Shown here: positions 1 to 6,064 of the stretch, piece after piece
Layout of the letters: each line of letters opens with the position of its first letter
How positions within the stretch are numbered: position 1 is the first letter of the stretch
NCBI GenBank assembly: GCA_035296965.1
Contig: DATGZX010000133.1
Coordinates: forward strand, 1 to 8,593
DNA from: DATGZX01 sp035296965
GTDB lineage: Bacteria; Planctomycetota; Planctomycetia; Gemmatales; Gemmataceae
DNA length: 8,593 nt
Direction of reading: 5' to 3'
Translations under genes and position numbers: made by a program
The notes under the pieces: generated by a model
Told to the model about the DNA's origin: nothing
Databases searched by the model: none
The model's input: only the letters and a program-made list of their open reading frames with translations

Positions 1-292
1 CGCCCTTGCCGGTCCCCACCATGTCGTAGGGCACCTCGTGCATGGGGTCGGCGGGATCGAGGATCTCGTTCCAATCGGCGGCGCCGTTCCCTTTTCCAGA
101 GATGAGCACGACCGTGGGAGAGCCAGAGCCGCGACACTCCAGGTAGATCTTGCGGCCGTCGCCGATGTCGACCAAGCCGGCGAAATCTCGGCTTTCCACA
201 GCATGGACGGCCGCCGGGTCTAGCGTGGTAACGAGAGGAACAAGGAGCAAGAAGACGCGAGCGCCGAGGGACATGGTTCTACTGGTGAACAT
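1..292 (-). CDS. Exported alpha/beta-hydrolase-like protein, N-terminal part (runs off the left edge)
   Basis: The minus-strand frame is open from 292 to the window edge and gives 97 residues. The ATG at 292 is preferred over an in-frame ATG at 274 because GGAGG lies six bases before it. Residues 1-31 form a signal peptide: Arg at 5 and 12, a hydrophobic run ARVFLLLVPLVTTL, and an AVHA-type cleavage site. The mature start reads VDIGDGRKIYLECRGSGSPT followed by VVLISG. This is the usual first strands of an alpha/beta hydrolase, with the oxyanion-side loop after LISG. The nucleophile elbow and the other catalytic residues lie beyond the window, so substrate and activity cannot be judged. It follows the aspartic protease gene on the same strand after 104 bp, and the two may be co-transcribed. 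The family call is from recognition of this N-terminal pattern only. Confidence 0.7.
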   Translation of the reverse strand, partial: MFTSRTMSLGARVFLLLVPLVTTLDPAAVHAVESRDFAGLVDIGDGRKIYLECRGSGSPTVVLISGKGNGAADWNEILDPADPMHEVPYDMVGTGKG

Positions 293-396
293 CCCTGTCC
301 TCCGCAGCCGCAAAGGCTCACGGCTAGGCCAGCGAGGTGAAGCTAGGCGACCTCACCGCGCCGACGCAAGACGTCCCTCCCGTTCGATCAGAGCTT

Positions 397-1707
397 CTAC
401 TGTAGGAAAATCTGCATATTCTCAAAGTCAAAGGTCACCGCGTAGGGCTTGAAGAAATCGTGGCCGACCATGCCCGCGAGATGGAAGCCAAAAGTGTTTT
501 CCCACGGGAACGGCCCATCGTAGATACCCGGCACGTTGCTTTCCTGGACATCTCCGAAGGAAAGTTGACGCACGGTGTAGGGCACGAGTTTCAGCTTCCC
601 GCCTCCCCCCGCCCCTTCATAGGCTTTGTCTTCCTCCAGCTTGATCCCGGCTTCCTTGATGACTGGCTCCGCCAGTTTGACTCCTGCGCCCGCCAGCCCT
701 GAGTCAACGAAGAGGAGCGTCGGTGGGATCGTCTCCACACGGCCCCAACCCACCATGAAGTGGTCGCTCGCAATCCAGAAAGGAACCGCGACGCTTTTGC
801 CTGATGACGCTGCCGCGAACTGCTCCAGGTTTTTCGCGGTCTTCCGGCGCAGCACAAGCTCGGCGTGCGGATAATCGAGGGTCGCAAGGAAATGGTAGAG
901 CAGATTGGTCCCGATGATGCCGTCGATGCGTTTGACGCCAAAACCTTCGGAAAGTTGGCGCAGGGCAAGCGTTGCAATGGGCAGGTTCTTAACGGTCCAG
1001 TCGCCGACCGTGAGTGACTCGATCCGCCCATTCTGAACCTCAGCGTGCTGTCCGCCGGCAAAGGTGCCTTGCACCGCTCCGAATTGGGGGACGCCAAGCT
1101 CCCGGGCGAAGTCCGTGTCGAGCGCGACCTCGGAAGCCCCGGTGTCGATGAAGAAGGTAACCTCGTCGCCGCCGTTTACGCGCACGCTGACCAACGGCAG
1201 CGGATCGGTCTTTAGGAATTTCAGACGCGTAGTTTGCCCGTCACCCTGCACTTCATAGGGCGTCTGGCCCTTAAAGCTCTCCAACTTCGCGACATTCAGT
1301 GTCGGGTATTGCGAAACAAGCAATTTGTTGCTGCTCACCTCGACGCCGTTCAGCGAAGCGGCCGCCTTCTGGAAATCGTCGCGGCGATAAAACGCTTCGG
1401 CCAGCATGACCTTGGCGTCGGCGTCATCGGGCTGCAAGGCGATGGTCCTTTCCAGCCATTTCTGCGCATCGTCGAGCCGGTTGGAAAGCAGCGCAATGCG
1501 GCCCAACTGGAGGATTGCCGAATAGTCCTTGGGATCTTGCGCGGCCATTCGCGCGTAGATTTCGCCAGCTTCGGCAAATTTTCCAGTTTGGAAGAGCCGA
1601 TTGGCAGCGTCGATGTCTGCTTGCTTCGGCTGTGCTGCCGCTTGTCCTGAAAAACTCCAGGACGCGAGGATCACGGCAAGGGCGATGCAAATCCTGGCAA
1701 ATGTCAT
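397..1707 (-). CDS. Exported TPR and two-lobed retropepsin-like aspartic protease
   Basis: A 436-aa protein. Residues 1-25 are a signal peptide (hydrophobic core IALAVILASWSFSG, AAA cleavage site). Residues about 30-120 are helical TPR-like repeats, with LFQTGKFAEAGEIYARM, a second unit ending TIALQPDDADA, and AEAFYRRDDFQKAAASL. From about 165 the chain carries two aspartic-protease lobes. Lobe 1 has FFIDTGAS (Asp188) and a later GIIG (263-266). Lobe 2 has LLFVDSG (Asp335) and GMVG (412-415). Both hallmark pairs are therefore present in one chain, so it could fold as a self-contained pepsin-like unit, whereas classical retropepsins need a dimer. The ATG at 1707 is chosen because GGAG lies six bases upstream and the signal peptide begins there; the frame stays open to 2169, but that extension is arginine-rich and overlaps repeat DNA. 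The expected location is the periplasm. Targets are unknown; the TPR region suggests a protein partner. The aspartyl-protease call is firm, the two-lobe activity is inferred. Confidence 0.88.
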   Translation of the reverse strand: MTFARICIALAVILASWSFSGQAAAQPKQADIDAANRLFQTGKFAEAGEIYARMAAQDPKDYSAILQLGRIALLSNRLDDAQKWLERTIALQPDDADAKVMLAEAFYRRDDFQKAAASLNGVEVSSNKLLVSQYPTLNVAKLESFKGQTPYEVQGDGQTTRLKFLKTDPLPLVSVRVNGGDEVTFFIDTGASEVALDTDFARELGVPQFGAVQGTFAGGQHAEVQNGRIESLTVGDWTVKNLPIATLALRQLSEGFGVKRIDGIIGTNLLYHFLATLDYPHAELVLRRKTAKNLEQFAAASSGKSVAVPFWIASDHFMVGWGRVETIPPTLLFVDSGLAGAGVKLAEPVIKEAGIKLEEDKAYEGAGGGGKLKLVPYTVRQLSFGDVQESNVPGIYDGPFPWENTFGFHLAGMVGHDFFKPYAVTFDFENMQIFLQ

Positions 1708-1947
1708 TTGGAACTCCGGATCAGAGTTAGCGTGCGACGCCCGAACTGTATCAGAAGCTGAGCACGCGGCCGAGTTGCACACCTCCGGAACCAACCGGCC
1801 AGTTCCCGCAAGAGCGCCTGTGCCATGCGCCAGTAGCCCGACCCTGACGGAGCCACACGGGCTCGAGCTTAAGCCACGTTTGAATCTCCGAACGTGGGGC
1901 CTGCGGTCCGGACGCATGATGGTCGGCGCATTTTGATAGGAGGAGTG

Positions 1948-2043
1948 ATGTCCGGTTTGGGTCATTCTGCGACATAAGCGGGCCACGCGCTGATGTCCGA
2001 GATGGGCGCGGAACCAGACATTAAACCGCGCCGCGTGAATGTC
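1948..2043. repeat. Palindromic intergenic repeat with alternating ATGTC/GACAT arms
   Basis: ATGTC occurs at 1948, 1994 and 2039, and its complement GACAT at 1971 and 2017. They alternate with spacings of about 22-24 bases, so neighbouring arms can pair. The best hairpin is GACATAAGCG (1971-1980) with CGCTGATGTC (1988-1997), one mismatch and a 7-base loop. A second pair is GACATT (2017-2022) with AATGTC (2038-2043). The first 17 bases (1948-1964) match 5137-5153 of this window at 16 of 17 positions, so the two loci hold related repeats. The segment between the divergent genes, 1708-2205, contains no gene I can support apart from this block; it must hold the promoters of both flanking genes, but I see no convincing -35/-10 pair. 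Confidence 0.6.
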
Positions 2044-2205
2044 GCCGAAGTGCCAATAGCAGCCGCTCGCAGAAGCATCGACTTTATCCGTTCCGGAGGG
2101 CGACGAGAATTGGCACGCTGTGGGAAGTGCGCCAGAGTGGCTGGCGCAAGGCCGGGACGTGCTGTGCATTTTGCCCGCACCCGAGAGAGCTCGTTTGGAG
2201 GCGTT

Positions 2206-3021
2206 GTGGAGGGAAACTACGAATACAAACCTGTGCTGTTCTTTCTGATGGCGTATGTCGTTACCTGGATTCCGTGGTCGCTCGCTGTGTATGCCGGGTC
2301 ACAGCCTGGGTTGGAGGCCTACGCCTTTCTCTTCAACCTCATTGGGCTATTGGGTCCGCTCGCGGTGGCCCTCATTCTGATCCTGACATCCGGCAGCAAG
2401 GCGCGGAGGATCCGGCCGATCTACGCGATCGTGGCCATCGCGATGCCTCCTGCGGTTATGTGCTTGTCGATCTGGCTATCGGTGTGGTTCGGCCAATCGG
2501 CGGATCAATTCCGGCTTTCCGGCGGCGCCAACCTATTGGCCATGATCATCCTTGCCATGGTGCTTGCGCCCCTCTTCGAGGAGATGGGCTGGCACGGATA
2601 TGGCGTGGACAGTCTCAGAGCCAAGACCGGAATGATGAAGGCGACGCTGCTGTTCGGCGCTTTGTGGTCAACGTGGCATGCCCCGCTGGTCCTCATCAGC
2701 GGGACTTATCAGAACGAACTGGCGAGGATGGGCAACAAAGTTTTTTTGGCAAATTTCTTCGTCAGCATCATCCCCGCGGCGATCATCGCGAACTGGTTCT
2801 ATTACAAGAACAGCCGCTCGATCGCAGCTGCCATTCTGGTGCACTCGATGCTGAATGCGCCTTCCGTGCTGCTGTATGCCGGACAGATCGCGAAGTGCAT
2901 CGCAACGCTTCTGTACGCAGGGATAGCTGCGGGACTTATCGTTGGCGATCGCGCGGCATTCGCGGAGGGATCGCGAAATTTCTTATCTAAGGCGTCGCCC
3001 AACCGCCGAGACGCAAGTTGA
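2206..3021 (+). CDS. CPBP-family intramembrane metalloprotease (Abi/CAAX-protease-like), motif-1 Arg replaced by His
   Basis: A 271-aa polytopic membrane protein with about eight hydrophobic segments (near 10-30, 40-61, 72-95, 107-123, 145-165, 180-200, 205-224 and 231-247). The three CPBP motifs are in order: EEMGWH at 125-130 (family pattern EExxxR), WSTWH at 154-158 (F/WxxxH), and HSMLN at 213-217 (HxxxN). The two glutamates and the histidines expected to bind the metal are present, but His130 stands where Arg is usual. The start is taken as GTG 2206, which has GGAGG four bases upstream. The frame is open further up to 1993, but that part is formed by the palindromic repeat and is not membrane-like. 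An ATG at 2248 would remove part of the first hydrophobic segment. Members process prenylated or membrane peptides or confer bacteriocin immunity; which applies here is unknown. It is divergent from the aspartic protease gene. Confidence 0.85.
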   Translation: MEGNYEYKPVLFFLMAYVVTWIPWSLAVYAGSQPGLEAYAFLFNLIGLLGPLAVALILILTSGSKARRIRPIYAIVAIAMPPAVMCLSIWLSVWFGQSADQFRLSGGANLLAMIILAMVLAPLFEEMGWHGYGVDSLRAKTGMMKATLLFGALWSTWHAPLVLISGTYQNELARMGNKVFLANFFVSIIPAAIIANWFYYKNSRSIAAAILVHSMLNAPSVLLYAGQIAKCIATLLYAGIAAGLIVGDRAAFAEGSRNFLSKASPNRRDAS

Positions 3022-3514
3022 GGCCAGCCCGCACCACGTTCGCGCTCTCTTCTATATCGAGGAAGCCCGGGCGCAAGCCAACGATTTGCGGTGTGAAGCG
3101 AATGTCTTCGGCTTTTCATTAAGAAGCAGACGTATGGCCGGAGCACCGCAGGGCGGACGTCTGGTGCCTCAAGTTGATCGTCTTTCGCAGAGATTAGGTC
3201 GCCGATCTGATACACAATCAGTTGAACTTTCACGGAAATCTCAAAAACATCTTGCGGCGATAGGACTCGCCTCGCCGATGGGTTTTCATTGCGCTCTTAT
3301 CCACCGCATCGCTTTCGGCCCGTGCGAGCTTGATAATCTCCGGGACCGGACCGGTAGCGTCGCCTCTGGAGCGCAGGAGGACATCGCAGCATCTGGACCT
3401 CAGTAGCGAAGGGCAGTGCTTTGGGGCAGCCCATGCGGACATTTGCGGAATGGCGGTGGAACCCCGAACGCGCTAGATTTGGTGCACGATCAAGCAGACG
3501 AGGGGGATTTCAAC
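3022..3514. other. Gene-free gap of about 490 bp
   Basis: No frame here has a ribosome-binding site together with sensible composition. Open frames exist on both strands (plus 2942-3406; minus 2802-3233 and 3230-3442). The minus 3230-3442 frame has a moderately protein-like C-terminal half but no Shine-Dalgarno sequence before its ATG. The last 30 bases hold the leader of the next gene, with AGGGGGATTT before its ATG. I see no RNA gene or terminator after the CPBP gene. Confidence 0.4.
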
Positions 3515-3850
3515 ATGCAGCGTCTTGCGCTTAGCCTCGCGCTGATGGGTGCCGCGCTCTTGGCGTGCGGCGCAGCGACGGCCTTGCCCAGCCGGGCGAT
3601 GGCCTTCGAACTGGATACGGGTGCGGCCACGGTTCCGGGTGGTACCGCGCAATTCTACGATCCGGATGAGGCTCCGCTGCCCGCGCCGCTTCCCTCCGCA
3701 CGACTCGAGGAGGATGGGACGAACCTTCAGATGGCGCCCGGGACCGGGACGAGCCTTCAGATAGCGCCTGGGACGAGCCTTCAGATAGCGCCCATTGGGG
3801 GGGGCAGCGCCAACCCGGCAGACAACAGGGCTTTGATACCGAGCCCGTGA
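3515..3850 (+). CDS. Small exported proline-rich protein with tandem GTSLQIAP repeats
   Basis: A 111-aa product of no recognised family. Start at ATG 3515, preceded by an A/G-rich AGGGGGA about eight bases away. Residues 1-30 are an export signal (LALSLALMGAALLACG) with a likely signal-peptidase-I site at RAMA before FELD. A weak lipobox, LLAC at 15-18, makes a lipoprotein the alternative. The mature chain is rich in Ala, Pro and Gly (EAPLPAPLPSARLEEDG) with no cysteine. Residues 68-93 hold three near-identical copies of GTSLQIAP, the first reading GTNLQMAP and separated by an extra GT. It is likely secreted or anchored in the periplasm and largely unstructured. Function is unknown. Repeat number may vary between strains, because the DNA repeats are near-perfect. 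Confidence 0.6.
   Translation: MQRLALSLALMGAALLACGAATALPSRAMAFELDTGAATVPGGTAQFYDPDEAPLPAPLPSARLEEDGTNLQMAPGTGTSLQIAPGTSLQIAPIGGGSANPADNRALIPSP
3716..3793 (+). repeat. In-frame 24-bp tandem repeat, three copies
   Basis: Copy 1 is 3716-3739, copy 2 is 3746-3769 and copy 3 is 3770-3793. Copies 2 and 3 differ only at the last base. Copy 1 has two substitutions relative to the others (GAACC for GAGCC, ATGGC for ATAGC) and is followed by a 6-bp GGGACC that keeps the frame. Each unit encodes GTSLQIAP or its variant. Confidence 0.85.
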
Positions 3851-4159
3851 GGGAAACGCCGTTCTGGACGTATTCGGGCGCGGCCGCGGATCGCCTGAGG
3901 TAATTTAGCTGAAGGGTTTTTGGGCCTCAGCCGCAGCCGTCCGCTTCTTGCGGCAGCGCCGTTCTACGGGCCGCGAAAAGGCATTTCCAAAAAGGGTCCG
4001 GGGGAAAGGGGGGGAGGGCCGCTCGTGGGCGTGAGCGCACCCCGCAAGCAAACAGGATGGTGAAGGGGGCGCCCCATTACCTTAGCCGATACTGCACGTC
4101 GGTTAAGTGAGTCTCGCCCGCTACCCGCCGCGCCACTCTGATGCACCCAGTCTGCACAC
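3851..4159. other. Gene-free gap of about 310 bp
   Basis: No supportable gene. It contains a weak inverted repeat CTGAGG (3895-3900) with CCTCAG (3925-3930) just after the repeat-protein gene, without a T-tract, and a purine-run segment rich in G (about 3994-4018). The minus-strand frame at 3964-4146 is Pro/Gly/Arg-rich, has no start signals and is rejected. Confidence 0.35.
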
Positions 4160-4335
4160 TCGAGCCTTCATATCGACTGGATCAGCGATTACTTCGAGCA
4201 GCGCGCCTCCACGCCATTGCGTCCGACCGGCGCAACGACCCCGAACTCGGCAAGATGGGCACGGATGGCGTTGATCACCGCGGTCTGCTGGCGGATGAAC
4301 AGATGGCGCGTGCGATGGAGCATCAAGCGTGACCC
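4160..4335 (-). pseudogene. IS110-family transposase fragment, frameshifted
   Basis: On the minus strand from 4323, the frame reads MLHRTRHLFIRQQTAVINAI then RAHLAEFGVVAPVGRNGVE. This is the characteristic central segment of IS110-type DEDD transposases, lying between the N-terminal RuvC-like domain and the C-terminal serine region. After Val-Glu (about 4207) the frame runs into a stop. A shift of frame, explained by an extra GC in GGCGCGCTGC, restores ALLEVIADPVD (down to about 4160), which is how intact relatives continue. Only some 50 of the roughly 340 residues survive; neither the DEDD acidic residues nor the C-terminal serine are here, and I see no element ends. It is a dead remnant of an insertion, pointing to past IS activity in this gene-poor segment. 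Confidence 0.8.
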
Positions 4336-4412
4336 CGGACAAAAGCGAAAAGCCCAACCACCTGCATTTCAACCAGATCTCTGGTCGAATTGCCATCAGA
4401 GGGAGTTCATCG

Positions 4413-4691
4413 ATGACGTGCTATGGTTCGAAACTGCTGGTCGCCTTTGTCGCGATCTCTTGCTTCGCCTGCGAGACGCAAGCAGCGCCCGACATAACCC
4501 AAGCCGTGTCAACGGACTGTCGATGGGATTATCACAATTTCTGCAGCGAATATGGAATCGGAAGCCCTCTTCTGAATTACTGCTTTCGCAACAACGGCGC
4601 CAAATTGTCCAAGGCATGCGTGGGGGCATTGATCCAGGCGGGTGACGTCTCGAAATCCTACGTACAGCAACGCCGGAAACAAGGCCACTAA
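4413..4691 (+). CDS. Small exported four-cysteine protein (Cys-rich FGFR-repeat-like)
   Basis: A 92-aa protein. The ATG at 4413 has GGAG seven bases upstream, and a signal peptide (KLLVAFVAISCFAC, cleavage after ETQAA) begins there; a longer frame from 4329 lacks such a site. The mature part has four cysteines, C36, C44, C57 and C69, in the pattern DCRWDYHNFC then YCFRNNGAKLSKAC then VGAL. The spacing Cys-x7-Cys-x12-Cys-x11-Cys, with D/FC, N and LSxxC, resembles the short cysteine-rich repeat found in the Golgi glycoprotein-1 family and in many small rhizobial exported proteins. Two disulfides in the periplasm are expected. The tail is basic (SYVQQRRKQGH). Role unknown. It lies after the IS110 scrap and is followed by a GC-rich hairpin at 4734-4768. 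Confidence 0.7.
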   Translation: MTCYGSKLLVAFVAISCFACETQAAPDITQAVSTDCRWDYHNFCSEYGIGSPLLNYCFRNNGAKLSKACVGALIQAGDVSKSYVQQRRKQGH

Positions 4692-4733
4692 AGTCGTAGT
4701 GGGAGAGCAACGTCCAAGGCGACTTGAGATGAG

Positions 4734-4768
4734 GAGGGGGGCGCGCTCGCTGCCAAGCGCTCCCCCTC
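4734..4768 (+). terminator. GC-rich hairpin after the four-cysteine gene, no T-tract
   Basis: GAGGGGG (4734-4740) and GCGC (4741-4744) pair with GCGC (4757-4760) and CCCCCTC (4762-4768), with one bulged T and a 12-base loop. It lies 43 bp after the stop of the 92-aa gene. There is no following run of T, so it may stabilise the 3' end or act as a weak terminator rather than a canonical one. Confidence 0.4.
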
Positions 4769-4836
4769 GCCACCGCAATTCGACAAAGGAATTTCAGACT
4801 TTGAGGGCATGCCGAAAATGACTCGGCGAAAAGGTC

Positions 4837-5031
4837 ATGGGCTTTGGCGGTGCGCTCGCCGCCCCATCTACCGCCTACCTCTACGACTGGAACATACTGC
4901 CCATCGGCCAGCAGCTATGGCTGAATGAACTCGAGTCGTACAAGACGTTTCCACCGATGCAGGCACCGGAGACCTGGAACCTCACTCAGGTCCTGCAGCA
5001 GGTTAAGGCAAACAATCACCCGAGCGACTAG
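4837..5031 (+). pseudogene. Probable C-terminal remnant of a sulfatase-like gene, or a 64-aa hypothetical protein
   Basis: The frame from ATG 4837 gives 64 residues with good codon use, including YLYDWNILPIGQQLWLNELE and then SYKTFPPMQAPETWNLTQVL. A tail of the type Y-x-FPP-x-Q-x-P-(S/T)-(F/W)-N-(L/I)-xx-(V/I) is how many bacterial arylsulfatase-like proteins end, and the domain order fits a C-terminus. The open frame extends upstream to a TGA at about 4819, giving LGEKV before the Met, so the protein probably continued N-terminally before decay. The only upstream purine run is AAAAGG, close to the ATG, and there is no export signal. A strong terminator follows 24 bp later at 5056, consistent with the true end of a once longer gene. 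The sulfatase link is pattern memory and needs a search. Confidence 0.4.
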
Positions 5032-5055
5032 CCGGGTAAAGCACACCTTGTCCGG

Positions 5056-5102
5056 ATGCCGCGCTGTTCCTCTCAATTGGATTGGACAGCGCGGCATTTT
5101 TT
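5056..5102 (+). terminator. Rho-independent terminator
   Basis: ATGCCGCGCTGT (5056-5067) pairs perfectly with ACAGCGCGGCAT (5086-5097) across an 18-base loop, followed by T5097-T5102. It ends the transcript of the 4837-5031 reading frame, which supports that frame having been the end of a real gene. Confidence 0.85.
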
Positions 5103-5136
5103 CTTACGTCCGGCGCCGGGGCTCACTGCGCTCGGC

Positions 5137-5211
5137 ATGTCCGCTTTGGGTCAAAAGCGGACTATCTTCACAGCACCATTCTATGACTGCTTTGCCCCCG
5201 AAAGCGGACAT
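5137..5211. repeat. Palindromic repeat element (ATGTCCGCTTT ... AAAGCGGACAT)
   Basis: The outer arms ATGTCCGCTTT (5137-5147) and AAAGCGGACAT (5201-5211) are perfect 11-bp inverted repeats. A third arm AAAGCGGAC (5154-5162) pairs with GTCCGCTTT (5139-5147) over a 6-base loop, so two mutually exclusive hairpins are possible. The 5' arm recurs with one change at 1948-1964. I recognise this as a repeat type that is frequent between genes in Bradyrhizobium-like genomes; its copy number here cannot be measured. Confidence 0.75.
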
Positions 5212-5240
5212 CTCAGTGCCTGGGGCGGCAGGAAGGATTT

Positions 5241-5515
5241 ATGAGTACACGCCCTAATACAAGGCACTACCGGCTAGTGACGGGCGTGGACGAGACTTCG
5301 CCGCTCGCCAATTCGGCGCTCTACCTCCCGGCGCCCTAACCCTCATTGATGCTTGACCGCATCGCCGGTCTCGTAAGCAACCGATCACGGCCGCGTCCTC
5401 ATATGTCGGCCTCGGCTACCCTGACGATGCGGATGCGCGGGCATACCGGCTCCTCATCGTGCCAGAAGGCCCGCCCCGTCCGCGCGAAGTCGATGGCGCC
5501 AACCCGCAGCCTTAG
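5241..5515 (+). pseudogene. Short reading frame followed by out-of-frame coding-like sequence, possible degraded gene
   Basis: ATG 5241 is preceded by AGGA seven bases upstream and opens a 32-codon frame (MSTRPNTRHYRLVTG ... LYLPAP) ending at 5339. Past the stop, the same frame continues with PSLMLDRIAGLV. A different frame, open from 5357 to the TAG at 5513-5515, then reads SSYVGLGYPDDADARAYRLL and IVPEGPPRPREVDG, which has protein-like composition and codon use but no start codon. Together these could be one decayed gene with a stop and a frameshift, or simply a short peptide gene next to chance coding-like DNA. No family is recognised. The stretch 5516-5643 has no supportable gene. Confidence 0.25.
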
Positions 5516-5643
5516 CCTGTTCGCCACAGCCAGTACCCCTCTGACGAGTGGAGAAGGAGTTATCGCCGCGTATCGGGACCTTTGGTCAGACAGGCGCGCT
5601 CGGCGATCTTATCGATGGCCTTTTGCCAGCCCGCCTCAGACAC

Positions 5644-6042
5644 TCAAACCCACTGGCCAATTGTGTGTGACAACTCTGGCGCGTGGTAGAGATAGTGGTT
5701 GACCCCTTTGACAAAGGCCTCGAGCCAGTCGCGGGTCTCCTCTGGTAAGGAAGTTAGAATTTCGGGGACGGCGCGGCCGAGGTCGAGGATGCGCATGAGA
5801 TGATCAAGGTCGAGGCCAATCGGACCGACCGTCTCCGCTAGCCGCCCCTGCGCGAGGAGGCGAATCATCTCCATCTGTCCCAACCTCAGATGTGCGTGCG
5901 CGAGACCAAGAGCCATCGCTAGATCTGCGTCCGTGTTGGCCTCGATAAAGGGAACCTGATGCTCGTTCCAATGAATGACGACACTCTTCTTCAGAGGAAC
6001 TCCGTCCAACAGAAAAAAGCGGTTCTCGGTCGGACGCTGCAT
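5644..6042 (-). pseudogene. Penicillin-acylase-family (Ntn hydrolase) N-terminal fragment
   Basis: 132 residues on the minus strand match the start of the alpha-chain region of penicillin amidase-like enzymes: VVIHWNEHQVPFIEANTDAD, then LAMALGLAHAHLRLGQMEM, GRLAETVGP, DLDHLMRILDLG and EETRDWLEAFVKGVNHYL. Intact members are roughly 700-800 aa, with autocatalytic processing and a catalytic N-terminal Ser on the beta chain. Here the frame ends at PELSHTIGQWV with a TGA at 5644, so the beta chain and nucleophile are absent. Past that TGA the same frame continues for 27 codons with unrelated SEAGWQKAIDKIAERACLTK, suggesting a deletion joint. The N-terminus is also short: no signal peptide or ribosome-binding site is visible at the ATG, and a TAA lies four codons upstream. 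It is a two-ended remnant, almost surely inactive, 22 bp after the 90-aa gene. Confidence 0.8.
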
Positions 6043-6064
6043 CGTGTGAGTTTAAGCTCTTCGG

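Noticed and set aside
1708..2169. N-terminal extension of the aspartic protease to 2169
   Set aside because: The signal peptide and ribosome-binding site are at 1707; the extension is low-quality sequence rich in Ser, Arg and His.
1993..2205. N-terminal extension of the CPBP protein to an ATG at 1993
   Set aside because: The extension is Arg-rich, is made of the palindromic repeat, and has no ribosome-binding site, whereas GTG 2206 has GGAGG in front and begins at the expected membrane start.
2942..3406. 154-codon plus-strand frame after the CPBP gene
   Set aside because: It overlaps the CPBP gene, has no ribosome-binding site, and its composition (many Arg, Ser, His) fits a shadow frame.
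3230..3442. 70-codon minus-strand frame with a somewhat protein-like C-terminal half
   Set aside because: No start signals and no recognisable family; not enough to call a gene, though it is the best candidate in this gap.
3895..3930. Inverted repeat CTGAGG/CCTCAG as terminator of the repeat-protein gene
   Set aside because: Only 6 bp of stem, 24-base loop and no T-tract after the 3' arm.
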